A stretch of 5,269 nucleotides of DNA from Bordetella parapertussis. Its GTDB lineage: Bacteria; Pseudomonadota; Gammaproteobacteria; Burkholderiales; Burkholderiaceae_C. Location of the stretch: NCBI GenBank assembly GCA_943328885.2, contig CALQBT020000220.1, positions 1 through 5,269 on the forward strand. The letters run 5' to 3'. Position numbers and translations under genes: made by a program. Each line of letters opens with the position of its first letter. The stretch's first letter is position 1. Shown here piece after piece: positions 1-5,269 of this stretch. Under the pieces are notes generated by a model. The model was not told the origin of the DNA. It made no database searches and saw nothing but the letters and a program-made list of their open reading frames with translations.

Positions 1-211
1 CGCTCAGCTTGTCCCGGTATTGGTTGTGCTGCGCCTGCGTCAGCGCCAGGCTGGCCGAATTGGCCTCGATCTTCTCGATGCCCGTCAGCGTCGCGCCTGA
101 CAGGTCGACATCGCCGCCGGTGATCCGCAGCGTGTCCACGCCTTCGCCACCGTCGATCACATCGAGCAGCATCGTCTTGCCCGAAACCGTGATCAAGTCG
201 TTGCCCGCGCC
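1..211. repeat. Near-identical direct DNA repeat, copy A (open at left edge)
   Basis: Bases 1-211 match 3250-3460 in the same orientation at an offset of 3,249 bp, exactly 1,083 codons. I count six mismatches, at 130, 134, 137, 139, 161 and 170, and the first 129 bases are identical. The match stops abruptly after 211, inside an RTX nonapeptide. It may extend left beyond the window. Confidence 0.95.
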
Positions 212-3200
212 CGCATTGATGTTGTCCACCCCAGCGCCGCCCGAGATCGTGTCCTTGCCGTCGCCGGCCGTGATCTGGTCTGCGCCGCCAAAAGTAGTGA
301 TCAGGTCACCATTGGCCGTACCGGTCACCGTGTAGGCGCTGTCGCCCGACAAAGCCAGCGTCGCGCCATCGGTCAGCGTCACCGCGCCCAGGTTCACCGC
401 GCCGCCACCCTTGACGACAAAGCTGGCGCCCGACAGGCTGCTCATCTGCGCCAACTGGCTCGCCGTCAGATAGATCGCCGAAGGCCCGTAGGAATAGGTC
501 GCGCCGCCGCTGGCGAAGCTCGCCGTCACTAACTTGATGGTCTCGAAGGAGGTGATGGTGGCTTGGGTCAGGTCGAGGGTGTAGGTCGATGACGGCCAGT
601 CGCCGCTGCTCCATCCCATCCCCGCAAGATACTGGTGATAAATGTTATCGGTGAGCGTGAACTGCAGCGTGTCGCTGCCCGCGCCGCCGTCGAAGCTGCC
701 CTGGATGACATAGGCATTGCCACTCGTTACGGACGAAAGCAGGCTTCGAGAATCGTTGTAAGCCCAGTTTGACTGCCACAACACCGTGTCATTGCCCGCC
801 CCGCCGATGACCGTGTTGTTGCCGGCAAAGGGCCGGATCACGTTGTCGCCGTCGCCGGCCTTGAGCACATCGTCGCCGGCCGTGCCTTCTAGCGTGTAGC
901 TGCCCGACAGGGTCTGGAAATCCTGATTGCTCCCGGCAAAAATCACGCCGCTGGCCGAAGCGAAGCCCGCCAGTTGCCCGGCAGACACCGTCACCCGCTG
1001 GCCGCTGCCCTCGAGCTTCTCGATCGACGTGAAGCTCGCACCCGTCAGGTTGACATCGTTGCTGATCAGCAGCGTATCGGTCCCATTGCCACCGTCGAAC
1101 TTGTCGGTCACCGTGGTCTCGCCCGCCACGACGAAGACATCGTCGCCGGCATCGCCGTACAGCGCATCGACGCCGGCACCGCCCTTGATCCGGTCGGCCC
1201 CGCCGCCGCCACGGACCGTGTCGTTGCCGTCGCCACCGTCGAGCACCTCGGCCCGGTCGGTGCCGGTGATCTGGTCGTTGCCGCCCAGACCCGCCACCTC
1301 GTCGGCCTGCAACTGGGCCGTCGCCCCGTCGGTGCTCAGCACATTGTCGCCGGCCGTGCCAGCGCGGTAGCGTGAGACGGTGATGCTGTAGGCGCCTGCA
1401 TTGGCATCACTGAAGCGCTGGGGTTGCTCGTAACTACTGTTCATCACCAGGAAAGCCTTGTAGCCCCCAAACGCGCCCCCCTCAGCGTTGGTGCCCCATT
1501 GCAGACCCTTGACCAAATACTCGTGAGTCACAGGACCCCATCCGGATTGGATGTCGAAACCAGTCTTCTTGCTGTTATCCGATAGATCAGTGAACTGCAG
1601 TGCATACCCGGTCGCGTTGACGATCGAGAGGTCCTTGAAATGGGGCCCGCCGTCCGCAATCGTCAAAGTCACTTTCAGCGTGGTGTCCTTGTTGACCACA
1701 CCAACCCCAAAGTCGAAAGCAATCCAATCGTCGTCGTAACCGTAATTGAACCGCCCCTGGATCACTTGGCCCATCTGTGCGTAGCTGGGCCGCGCCGAGA
1801 TGTCAGCGCCCGCGAAGGTGTCGTAGTCGTCGAGCACAAAGTCGCGGTCGGCAAAGCGCAGCACCTCGACGCCGGTCACCTGGTCGGTGCCGTCCGGGCC
1901 CTTGACGGTCCACCAAGCGTTACCGCTGTTGTAGTCACTGGTGCTGATCACATAGTCAGCAAAACGCCCGCTGAACACCGCGACATCGCGGTCATCGAAC
2001 TCATCGCCGCCCACCAGTGTGTCGTTGCCGGTGCCGCCCACCAGCGTGTCGCTGCCCAGCCCGCCGCTGAGGTAATCGGCCACCACACTGCCGGTGACCG
2101 AATCGTTGCCGCCCAGCGCGTCGACATAGCCGCTGTTGACGCCTGCGTTCAAAGTCTCGGCCGCGTCGCTTCCGGTCAACTCGCCCATCACCGTGAAGCG
2201 ATAGGTACCCACGCTGTTGAGGCCCAAGGAATTGTTGGCGACATTCAGGCTCAATCCGCCGCTGGCGTCCAGCACCCCATGCGCACTTGACCCCATGTAG
2301 ATATTGCCGGCATTCAGGCTCATGCCAGTAGCGGCCAGCGTCGTGCCGGAGTTGTCTCCCGACAGCGTGACAAAGACCTTCTGGCCGGCCTGCCCGCCAG
2401 CGACCTGGTACCAGTCCTGGTCTCCCGCAAAAGTCTGCCCGGTCACCTCCTCGCCAAAGCCCACCAGCCGATTGCTGCTGGCCTGGACATTGGACGCATC
2501 GTCTAGCACCCGCTCGGTCGACCCATCGGTGAAGCGAATGATCTGGATGTTCTTCAACGTGTCGGTGCCGTCGGCCTCATAGGACGTGCCCGCGATCGCC
2601 CGCACCGTCTCCGACCCGTCGCTCAGCCGCGTGACGATGTAGTCATATTCCGACCCGGCGTAGGTCACAACATTGAAGCCCGCACCGCCATCGAGCGTGT
2701 CGTTGCCCGCGCGGCCGATCAGCGTGTCGTTACCCGAAGACCCGACCACCGTACCGGTCCAGGTCGCCGGCAACAGGCTGAGCCGGAACTCGACCGGCTG
2801 CGCCAGTTCGATTCGCGTGATGCCGAACAGTTCGATGCCGGCAAAGCTTTGATCGGGCGAAATCCGGATCAGCCCGCTGCTGGAGGTGATGCGCTCGACA
2901 TCAACAAAGCTCAGGCCCGCGATCAACGGGGCGCTGCTGTCAGCCAAGAAGGTATCGAAACCCGCACCGCCGTCGATCACCCCGCCGCCGCTGCCGGGCA
3001 GGTCGGTCAGCGTGTCGTCGCCATCGCCACCACGCAAGGTATCGGTGCCGGCACCGCCGACGAGCCGGTCATTGCCTGCGCCGCCGCTGAGCAAGTCATT
3101 GCCCGCGTCACCCACCAGCAGGTCATCGCCCGCCCCGCCGAGCAGCGTGTCGTCACCGGCCGTGCCACTGACGCCGATGAACGTCTCCGACCAGCCCGTC

Positions 3201-5269
3201 ATATCGGCTTGCCCCGGCACGGTCATCTTCAGGATCAGCCCCGCCGGCCCGCTCAGCTTGTCCCGGTATTGGTTGTGCTGCGCCTGCGTCAGCGCCAGGC
3301 TGGCCGAATTGGCCTCGATCTTCTCGATGCCCGTCAGCGTCGCGCCTGACAGGTCGACATCGCCGCCGGTGATCCGCAACGTATCTATGCCTTCGCCACC
3401 GTCGATCACGTCGAGCAGTATCGTCTTGCCCGAAACCGTGATCAAGTCGTTGCCCGCGCCGCCCAGCAAAGTATCGACACCCAAATTGGTCGTCAGGCTA
3501 TCGTTGCCCTGCCCTGCTTCGATCAGATCATTGCCGCTTGTGTCGGTCAGCGTATCGGCTCCTGCCGTGCCCAGCAGGGTGTAGCCAACGGCGTCGCCGT
3601 AGCTCAGGTTGACACCGCCCTTGGCCGCAAAAGCTGCCGCATCCACCGTGCCGCCGCCGACCAACTGAACACCGCGCACGTTGACGAACTGACTGAAGCC
3701 GTCCAGTTGCACAGCCGTCATCGTGAAGTAGGCCGGCGCGCTGTTGCTGCTCCAGTCCCATGACACCCTGAGGATCTCCAGCCCGCTGATACTGGCTTGG
3801 CTGATGTCGATCGAATAAGCGCCGTTGTCTCTTGCCCAGCTACCCCAGGCATGAAGCCAATAGCTCGGGAAAGAGAACTCCAGAGCATCAATGCCCGCAC
3901 CGCCGTTCAGGCTGCCTTGCAAGACGTAGCTGCGTGTGGCTGGGTCGGCGGTCAGAACGGCGGTCAGAAAATTGTTGACCCCTTGCCATTCGCCCGTGGC
4001 AGCCTGGTACAGGATCGTGTCGTTACCGGCACCGGCATCAACCGTCGCGATGCCGGAAAGCGGCCTGATCGTGTTGTTCCCGGCGCCGCCCTTGAGCACA
4101 TCGTCGCCGCTCGTGCCCATCAGATCGAAGTTGCCCGACAGGCCGCTCGCATCCAGGGTCCCTGGGCTGGACAATCCCAGCTCCAGATTGTTGAGCTGGG
4201 TGACACCCCAGGCGGCCAACTGGATCGGCGTGAAGCTAAAGTTCCCGCCGTTGGTCGAGGTGATCACCTCGATGCCCGAGATCACCGCGCCGCCCAGGCT
4301 CACGCCCTGGCTGATCTGCAGCGTGTCAGTACCAGTACCGCCATCAATGCTGTCGGTCGCGTTGCCCTGACCCGAGACATCGATCACATCGTTGCCCGCG
4401 CCGCCCAGCACCGTGTCCTGGCCAGCGCCGCCCGACAAGAAATCGTCGCCGGCATTGCCCAGCAACTTGTCGTTGCCGTCGCCACCCAGAAAACGGTCAG
4501 ACAAGACACCACCCGTCAGCGTGTCATTGCCCGCCAGGCCACTGATCTCTTCATACTTGCCCGCCGTGGCCAGATCATCTGCCCCCGCAGTGCCTTCCAG
4601 ATAGCGCGCAATGCTCAAGCTGTAAAAGGTGCCCGCTGCCTGCGCGCCGTCGGCATAGAGCTGCACGAAGGTCGGCCCGCCCATGAACTGCCCGCCTTCG
4701 GAGTTGGGGCCCCAGCGGTCAGGCGTCAGATAGTTCTGGCCCGCATACACCCAGACCACATCCTGCTCTTGCGCGTTCTTGAAATACAGCACATTGCCAT
4801 CCGCATCGAAAATCGCGAATCGCTGGCCAGTACCTCCGCCAGTGAGCGTCAGGCTCAGCGCCTTGCCGGCCGGGTAGTTGCCAAAGTCGAACTGGAACCA
4901 ATCGTTGTCGCCGCCAAATTGGGCCGCGCCGGTGATGGTCTGGCCATAAGTCGACATCGGGGCCGACATGTCCTTGCTGTTGCCGTAATCGTCGAGCACC
5001 AGCGCCTGATCGGCGAACTGCACGATGTTGATGTTGCGAACATAGTCAACACCGTCAGCTCCGCTCTTGCGGTGCGTGATCGTCCAGGCCGAATCACCAA
5101 CAAAGTTGATGTCGTAGTCGGCGCGATTGCCGTCATAGGCCACGCTGTTAAGCCCCGAGCCCCCCTCCAGCGTGTCATCTCCAGCGCCGCCCTTGAGCAG
5201 GTCGCTGCCGCTGCCGCCATCGAGAAAGTCGGAGTTGAGTCCGCCTGTCAGCGTGTCGTTGCCAACCCC
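1..5269 (-). CDS. Giant modular RTX calcium-binding protein, internal fragment (both ends missing)
   Basis: One minus-strand frame is open for all 1,756 complete codons (triplets 2-4 to 5267-5269), with no in-frame TAA, TAG or TGA. The product has about ten blocks of the glycine/aspartate nonapeptide GGxGxDxLx, for example GGAGNDTL and GGDGNDTV. In the RTX family these bind calcium and fold into a parallel beta-roll after type I secretion. The blocks alternate with non-RTX beta-rich modules described separately. My translation contains no cysteine, few lysines and many aspartates, as expected of a secreted RTX protein. I see no protease, lipase, adenylate cyclase or other catalytic motif, no hydrophobic pore-forming segment and no membrane segment. 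Start, stop, N-terminal domain and secretion signal are outside the window, so function cannot be fixed. A large adhesin or surface-layer-like protein is likely, and a repeat region of a larger exoenzyme or toxin is possible. No start codon can be chosen, and internal ATG codons are not starts. Confidence 0.95.
2..190 (-). other. SGIE-QL beta module f, cut by window edge
   Basis: Residues 1694-1756 read [20 protein letters not shown], then [20 protein letters not shown] and [14 protein letters not shown]. It is nearly identical to module c and continues past base 1. Confidence 0.65.
191..322 (-). repeat. RTX block 10
   Basis: Residues 1650-1693 hold [37 protein letters not shown] and GAGNDLI. 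It corresponds to block 4 but with different unit sequences until the last one, where the near-identical DNA repeat begins. Confidence 0.9.
323..772 (-). other. Trp-rich linker 2 with embedded beta motif
   Basis: Residues 1500-1649 contain [20 protein letters not shown], then [15 protein letters not shown], then [20 protein letters not shown] and [10 protein letters not shown], ending near SAYTVTG. It is the counterpart of linker 1. An SGIE-QL motif ([10 protein letters not shown] ... LTASQL) is embedded. I see no catalytic motif and no known domain that I can name. Confidence 0.5.
773..886 (-). repeat. RTX block 9 (interrupted)
   Basis: Residues 1462-1499 read [20 protein letters not shown], then [18 protein letters not shown]. 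It corresponds to block 3, with the same VIRP/TIRP interruption and the same exit (GNDT[IV]L[YW]Q) into the Trp-rich linker. Confidence 0.87.
887..1120 (-). other. SGIE-QL beta module d
   Basis: Residues 1384-1461 contain [20 protein letters not shown], then [11 protein letters not shown], then [11 protein letters not shown] and [12 protein letters not shown]. The pattern matches modules a and c (GxxTDTL-x-I, L-x-GA-x-[IF]-[ST]-[GS]-IE, QLA). It occupies the same position in the second super-repeat as module a does in the first. Confidence 0.6.
1121..1360 (-). repeat. RTX block 8
   Basis: Residues 1304-1383 start with GTAGDNVLS and an acidic insertion (QLQADEVAG), matching the insertion at the same place in block 2. 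Then come [45 protein letters not shown] and DAGDDVFVV. The shared insertion helps show that blocks 2 and 8 are equivalent parts of the super-repeat. Confidence 0.9.
1361..1819 (-). other. PPC-like domain 3 with WGxNxEGG tail
   Basis: Residues 1151-1303 contain [10 protein letters not shown], then [14 protein letters not shown], then [13 protein letters not shown] tail follows with [20 protein letters not shown] and a closing strand [13 protein letters not shown]. The DDDW core and the [10 protein letters not shown] tail correspond to GDNDWF and [10 protein letters not shown] of domain 1. This stretch has the lowest GC I hand-counted (about 53% over 1501-1740) and the least repetitive composition. 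Confidence 0.5.
1820..1981 (-). other. Y-G-ADY/FAD module 3
   Basis: Residues 1097-1150 read [28 protein letters not shown], then [18 protein letters not shown]. It aligns over its length with module 1 and, like it, ends in VLDDY just before a PPC-like domain. This marks the start of the second super-repeat copy. The tyrosine of the first motif is Phe here. Confidence 0.65.
1982..2176 (-). repeat. RTX block 7
   Basis: Residues 1032-1096 begin with degenerate units ([31 protein letters not shown]). Good ones follow ([18 protein letters not shown]), then an acidic end (GDEFDDRDV). Alternating weak and canonical units suggest that not every turn binds calcium. Confidence 0.88.
2177..2497 (-). 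other. PPC-like domain 2 (short form)
   Basis: Residues 925-1031 contain [30 protein letters not shown], a glycine/asparagine-rich middle, and a closing strand [11 protein letters not shown]. The D-x-D-W-Y core followed by a V-x-[VL] strand is typical of PPC-like domains. It is shorter than domains 1 and 3 and lacks their WGxNxEGG tail. The pairing with an upstream Y-G-ADY module is retained. Confidence 0.55.
2498..2659 (-). other. Y-G-ADY/FAD module 2
   Basis: Residues 871-924 read [11 protein letters not shown] (the first two residues belong to the RTX end), [10 protein letters not shown], then [20 protein letters not shown] and RVLDD. It has the same layout as modules 1 and 3, with FTD in place of FAD. 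It lies between RTX block 6 and PPC-like domain 2. Confidence 0.65.
2660..2743 (-). repeat. RTX block 6 (short)
   Basis: Residues 843-870 hold [19 protein letters not shown] and GAGFNVVTY. There are two canonical units and a final one that flows into the second Y-G-ADY/FAD module, as in block 1. Confidence 0.88.
2744..2944 (-). other. SGIE-like beta module g (divergent)
   Basis: Residues 776-842 contain [20 protein letters not shown], then [20 protein letters not shown], then [10 protein letters not shown]. The [GF]-x-x-[VI]-E-x-[IL] turn and following strands resemble the SGIE-QL modules, but the T-x-x-Q-L part is replaced by SPDQSF. It bridges RTX blocks 5 and 6 and is the least certain member of the set. 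Confidence 0.4.
2945..3166 (-). repeat. RTX block 5, the longest canonical array
   Basis: Residues 702-775 contain six perfectly spaced nonapeptides in a row: [55 protein letters not shown] proline/glycine break (LPGSGGG) and one more unit (DGGAGFDTF) follow. This is the clearest beta-roll in the window. A hand count gives about 71% GC for 3001-3180. Confidence 0.95.
3167..3439 (-). other. SGIE-QL beta module c plus short linker
   Basis: Residues 611-701 read [20 protein letters not shown], then [20 protein letters not shown] and [13 protein letters not shown], followed by a linker ([23 protein letters not shown]). The part up to RDKLS is nearly the same as residues 1694-1756 at DNA and protein level (two conservative changes, Ile for Val and Ile for Met). 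Confidence 0.65.
3250..3460. repeat. Near-identical direct DNA repeat, copy B
   Basis: This is the partner of bases 1-211, with 205 of 211 bases the same. Three of the six mismatches are silent. The other three give two conservative residue changes. It lies in the equivalent position of the first super-repeat, covering the last RTX unit of block 4 and most of SGIE module c. Confidence 0.95.
3440..3571 (-). repeat. RTX block 4
   Basis: Residues 567-610 carry [28 protein letters not shown], a degenerate NLGVDTLLG, and GAGNDLI. The DNA for the final unit forms one boundary of the 211-bp near-identical repeat. Confidence 0.88.
3572..4006 (-). other. Trp-rich linker 1 with embedded SGLE strand motif
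   Basis: Residues 422-566 hold [20 protein letters not shown], then a tryptophan-rich part (YWLHAWGSW), then [19 protein letters not shown] and MTAVQLDGF, ending near [11 protein letters not shown]. The counterpart is residues 1500-1649, which share the Y-V-[IL]-Q-G-S ... GGAG-x-D-[AT]-L-[EQ]-F core and the strand before the E. An SGIE-QL motif is embedded here (SGLEILRV to AVQLDGF). The clustered Trp and Tyr are unusual for an RTX spacer and could form a ligand-binding surface, but that is speculation. Confidence 0.5.
4007..4117 (-). repeat. RTX block 3 (interrupted)
   Basis: Residues 385-421 read [20 protein letters not shown], then a short non-canonical stretch, then [10 protein letters not shown]. 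The 'NNTIRP/NVIRP' interruption is also present in block 9 (residues 1462-1499), which marks the two as corresponding parts of the super-repeat. Confidence 0.85.
4118..4321 (-). other. SGIE-QL beta module a
   Basis: Residues 317-384 show [20 protein letters not shown], then [12 protein letters not shown] and NNLELG. The pattern is a beta strand, an [AG]-x-[IL]-[ST]-[GS]-[IF]-E-x-[IL] turn, a strand, then T-x-x-Q-L. It recurs several times in this protein, always downstream of a GGxGxDT RTX unit. I recognise it as frequent in large RTX and surface proteins but cannot name a family. Confidence 0.6.
4322..4594 (-). repeat. RTX block 2
   Basis: Residues 226-316 open with GTAGADDL, pass an acidic insertion (GKYEEISG), then run through well-formed nonapeptides: [46 protein letters not shown] decayed end ([17 protein letters not shown]) leads into the SGIE module. 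Five or more units should bind calcium. Confidence 0.9.
4595..4981 (-). other. PPC-like beta-sandwich domain 1 with WGxNxEGG tail
   Basis: Residues 97-225 contain GQTITG, then [19 protein letters not shown], then a beta strand LSLTLTG. This resembles bacterial pre-peptidase C-terminal (PPC) domains, whose typical core is D-x-D-W-[YF]-x-[FV] followed by G-x-x-[VL]-x-[VL]-x-[LF]. A tail with [12 protein letters not shown] and a closing strand [13 protein letters not shown] follows. The tail is shared with PPC-like domain 3 but absent from domain 2. The role is unknown, probably a structural or binding beta-sandwich. The PPC assignment is from memory of the motif. Confidence 0.5.
4982..5149 (-). 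other. Y-G-ADY/FAD module 1
   Basis: Residues 41-96 follow the pattern [12 protein letters not shown], then a beta-strand stretch with WTITH, then DGVDYV and [15 protein letters not shown]. Modules of this kind (aromatic-x-G-x-x-x-D-Y ... DGTD ... FAD) commonly cap RTX arrays. I recognise the pattern but cannot name a family with certainty. It recurs at residues 871-924 and 1097-1150, each time directly after an RTX block and before a PPC-like domain, so it probably closes the beta-roll. Confidence 0.65.
5150..5269 (-). repeat. RTX block 1 (calcium-binding nonapeptides)
   Basis: Residues 1-40 contain about four tandem nonapeptides ([36 protein letters not shown]) and a decaying fifth. The second lacks the usual glycine spacing. 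The array continues beyond the right edge of the window. The Asp at position six of each unit is the expected calcium ligand. Confidence 0.9.

Noticed and set aside
306..614. Minus-strand open frame of 102 codons, Arg/Asp-rich
   Set aside because: It is in another frame from the continuous RTX frame that covers the same bases, and its sequence is low in complexity.
927..1375. Two overlapping plus-strand frames (147 and 133 codons)
   Set aside because: They occupy two different frames over the same bases, both antisense to RTX block 8 and SGIE module d. Composition is repeat-derived and no family is recognised.
1640..2290. Plus-strand open frame of 216 codons, Val/Ala/His-rich
   Set aside because: It is a shadow of the minus-strand frame across PPC-like and RTX modules. 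High GC makes stop codons rare in all frames here.
2945..3166. Regularly spaced short repeats that could suggest a CRISPR array
   Set aside because: The 27-bp period is the RTX nonapeptide codon repeat in an open frame. There are no unique spacers between identical repeats.
1..3460. The 211-bp pair as ends of an insertion sequence or composite transposon
   Set aside because: Both copies and everything between them stay in one coding frame. There is no transposase, no inverted termini and no target duplication, so internal duplication or conversion explains it.
2886..3584. Plus-strand open frame of 232 codons, Pro/Ser-rich
   Set aside because: It is antisense to RTX blocks and modules that clearly code on the minus strand. 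Its Pro/Ser/Ala composition is what the complement of Gly/Asp/Thr repeat codons gives. It has no recognisable domain.
4855..5220. Minus-strand open frame of 121 codons, Thr/Ala/Arg-rich
   Set aside because: It is out of frame with the RTX coding frame, which is intact through the same bases. It is a composition-driven shadow.
1..5269. A multi-gene system such as defence, secretion or biosynthesis
   Set aside because: Only one frame codes here. Any transporter or partner genes would be outside the window.

Overview
The window is one uninterrupted, incomplete coding region on the minus strand. Read right to left, with codons occupying plus-strand triplets that begin at position 2, the frame has no stop in 1,756 codons and runs off both ends. 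The protein is an internal piece of a giant RTX (repeats-in-toxin, glycine/aspartate-rich calcium-binding) protein of the type normally exported by a type I secretion system. The start codon and N-terminus lie beyond base 5269. The stop codon and the C-terminal secretion signal lie beyond base 1. No promoter, terminator, RNA gene, mobile element or second gene is visible. Residue numbers below count from base 5269, so residue n is the triplet ending at 5272-3n.

The organism is probably a GC-rich Gram-negative bacterium (Pseudomonadota). The evidence is high GC (about 70% in RTX blocks, about 53% in the least repetitive linker), GC-ending codons, and the RTX architecture. A betaproteobacterium is plausible, but that is a guess.

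In protein order, right to left in the window, the layout is as follows. RTX block 1 is followed by a Y-G-ADY/FAD module, a PPC-like beta-sandwich with a WGxNxEGG tail, and RTX block 2. Then come an 'SGIE...QL' beta module, RTX block 3, a Trp-rich linker, RTX block 4, a second SGIE module and the long RTX block 5. Next are an SGIE-like module, RTX block 6, a second Y-G-ADY module, a short PPC-like domain and RTX block 7. From there the order of the first half starts again: Y-G-ADY module 3, PPC-like 3 with the WGxNxEGG tail, RTX block 8, SGIE module, RTX block 9, Trp-rich linker, RTX block 10 and SGIE module. The window therefore holds one full and one partial copy of a super-repeat of about 1,050-1,080 residues.

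Most of the super-repeat has diverged strongly. One segment (1-211 versus 3250-3460) is 205/211 identical at the DNA level, which points to recent homogenisation or duplication. Nothing in the visible part is catalytic. A surface or secreted structural or adhesive role is the most reasonable inference, but the sequence here does not prove it.
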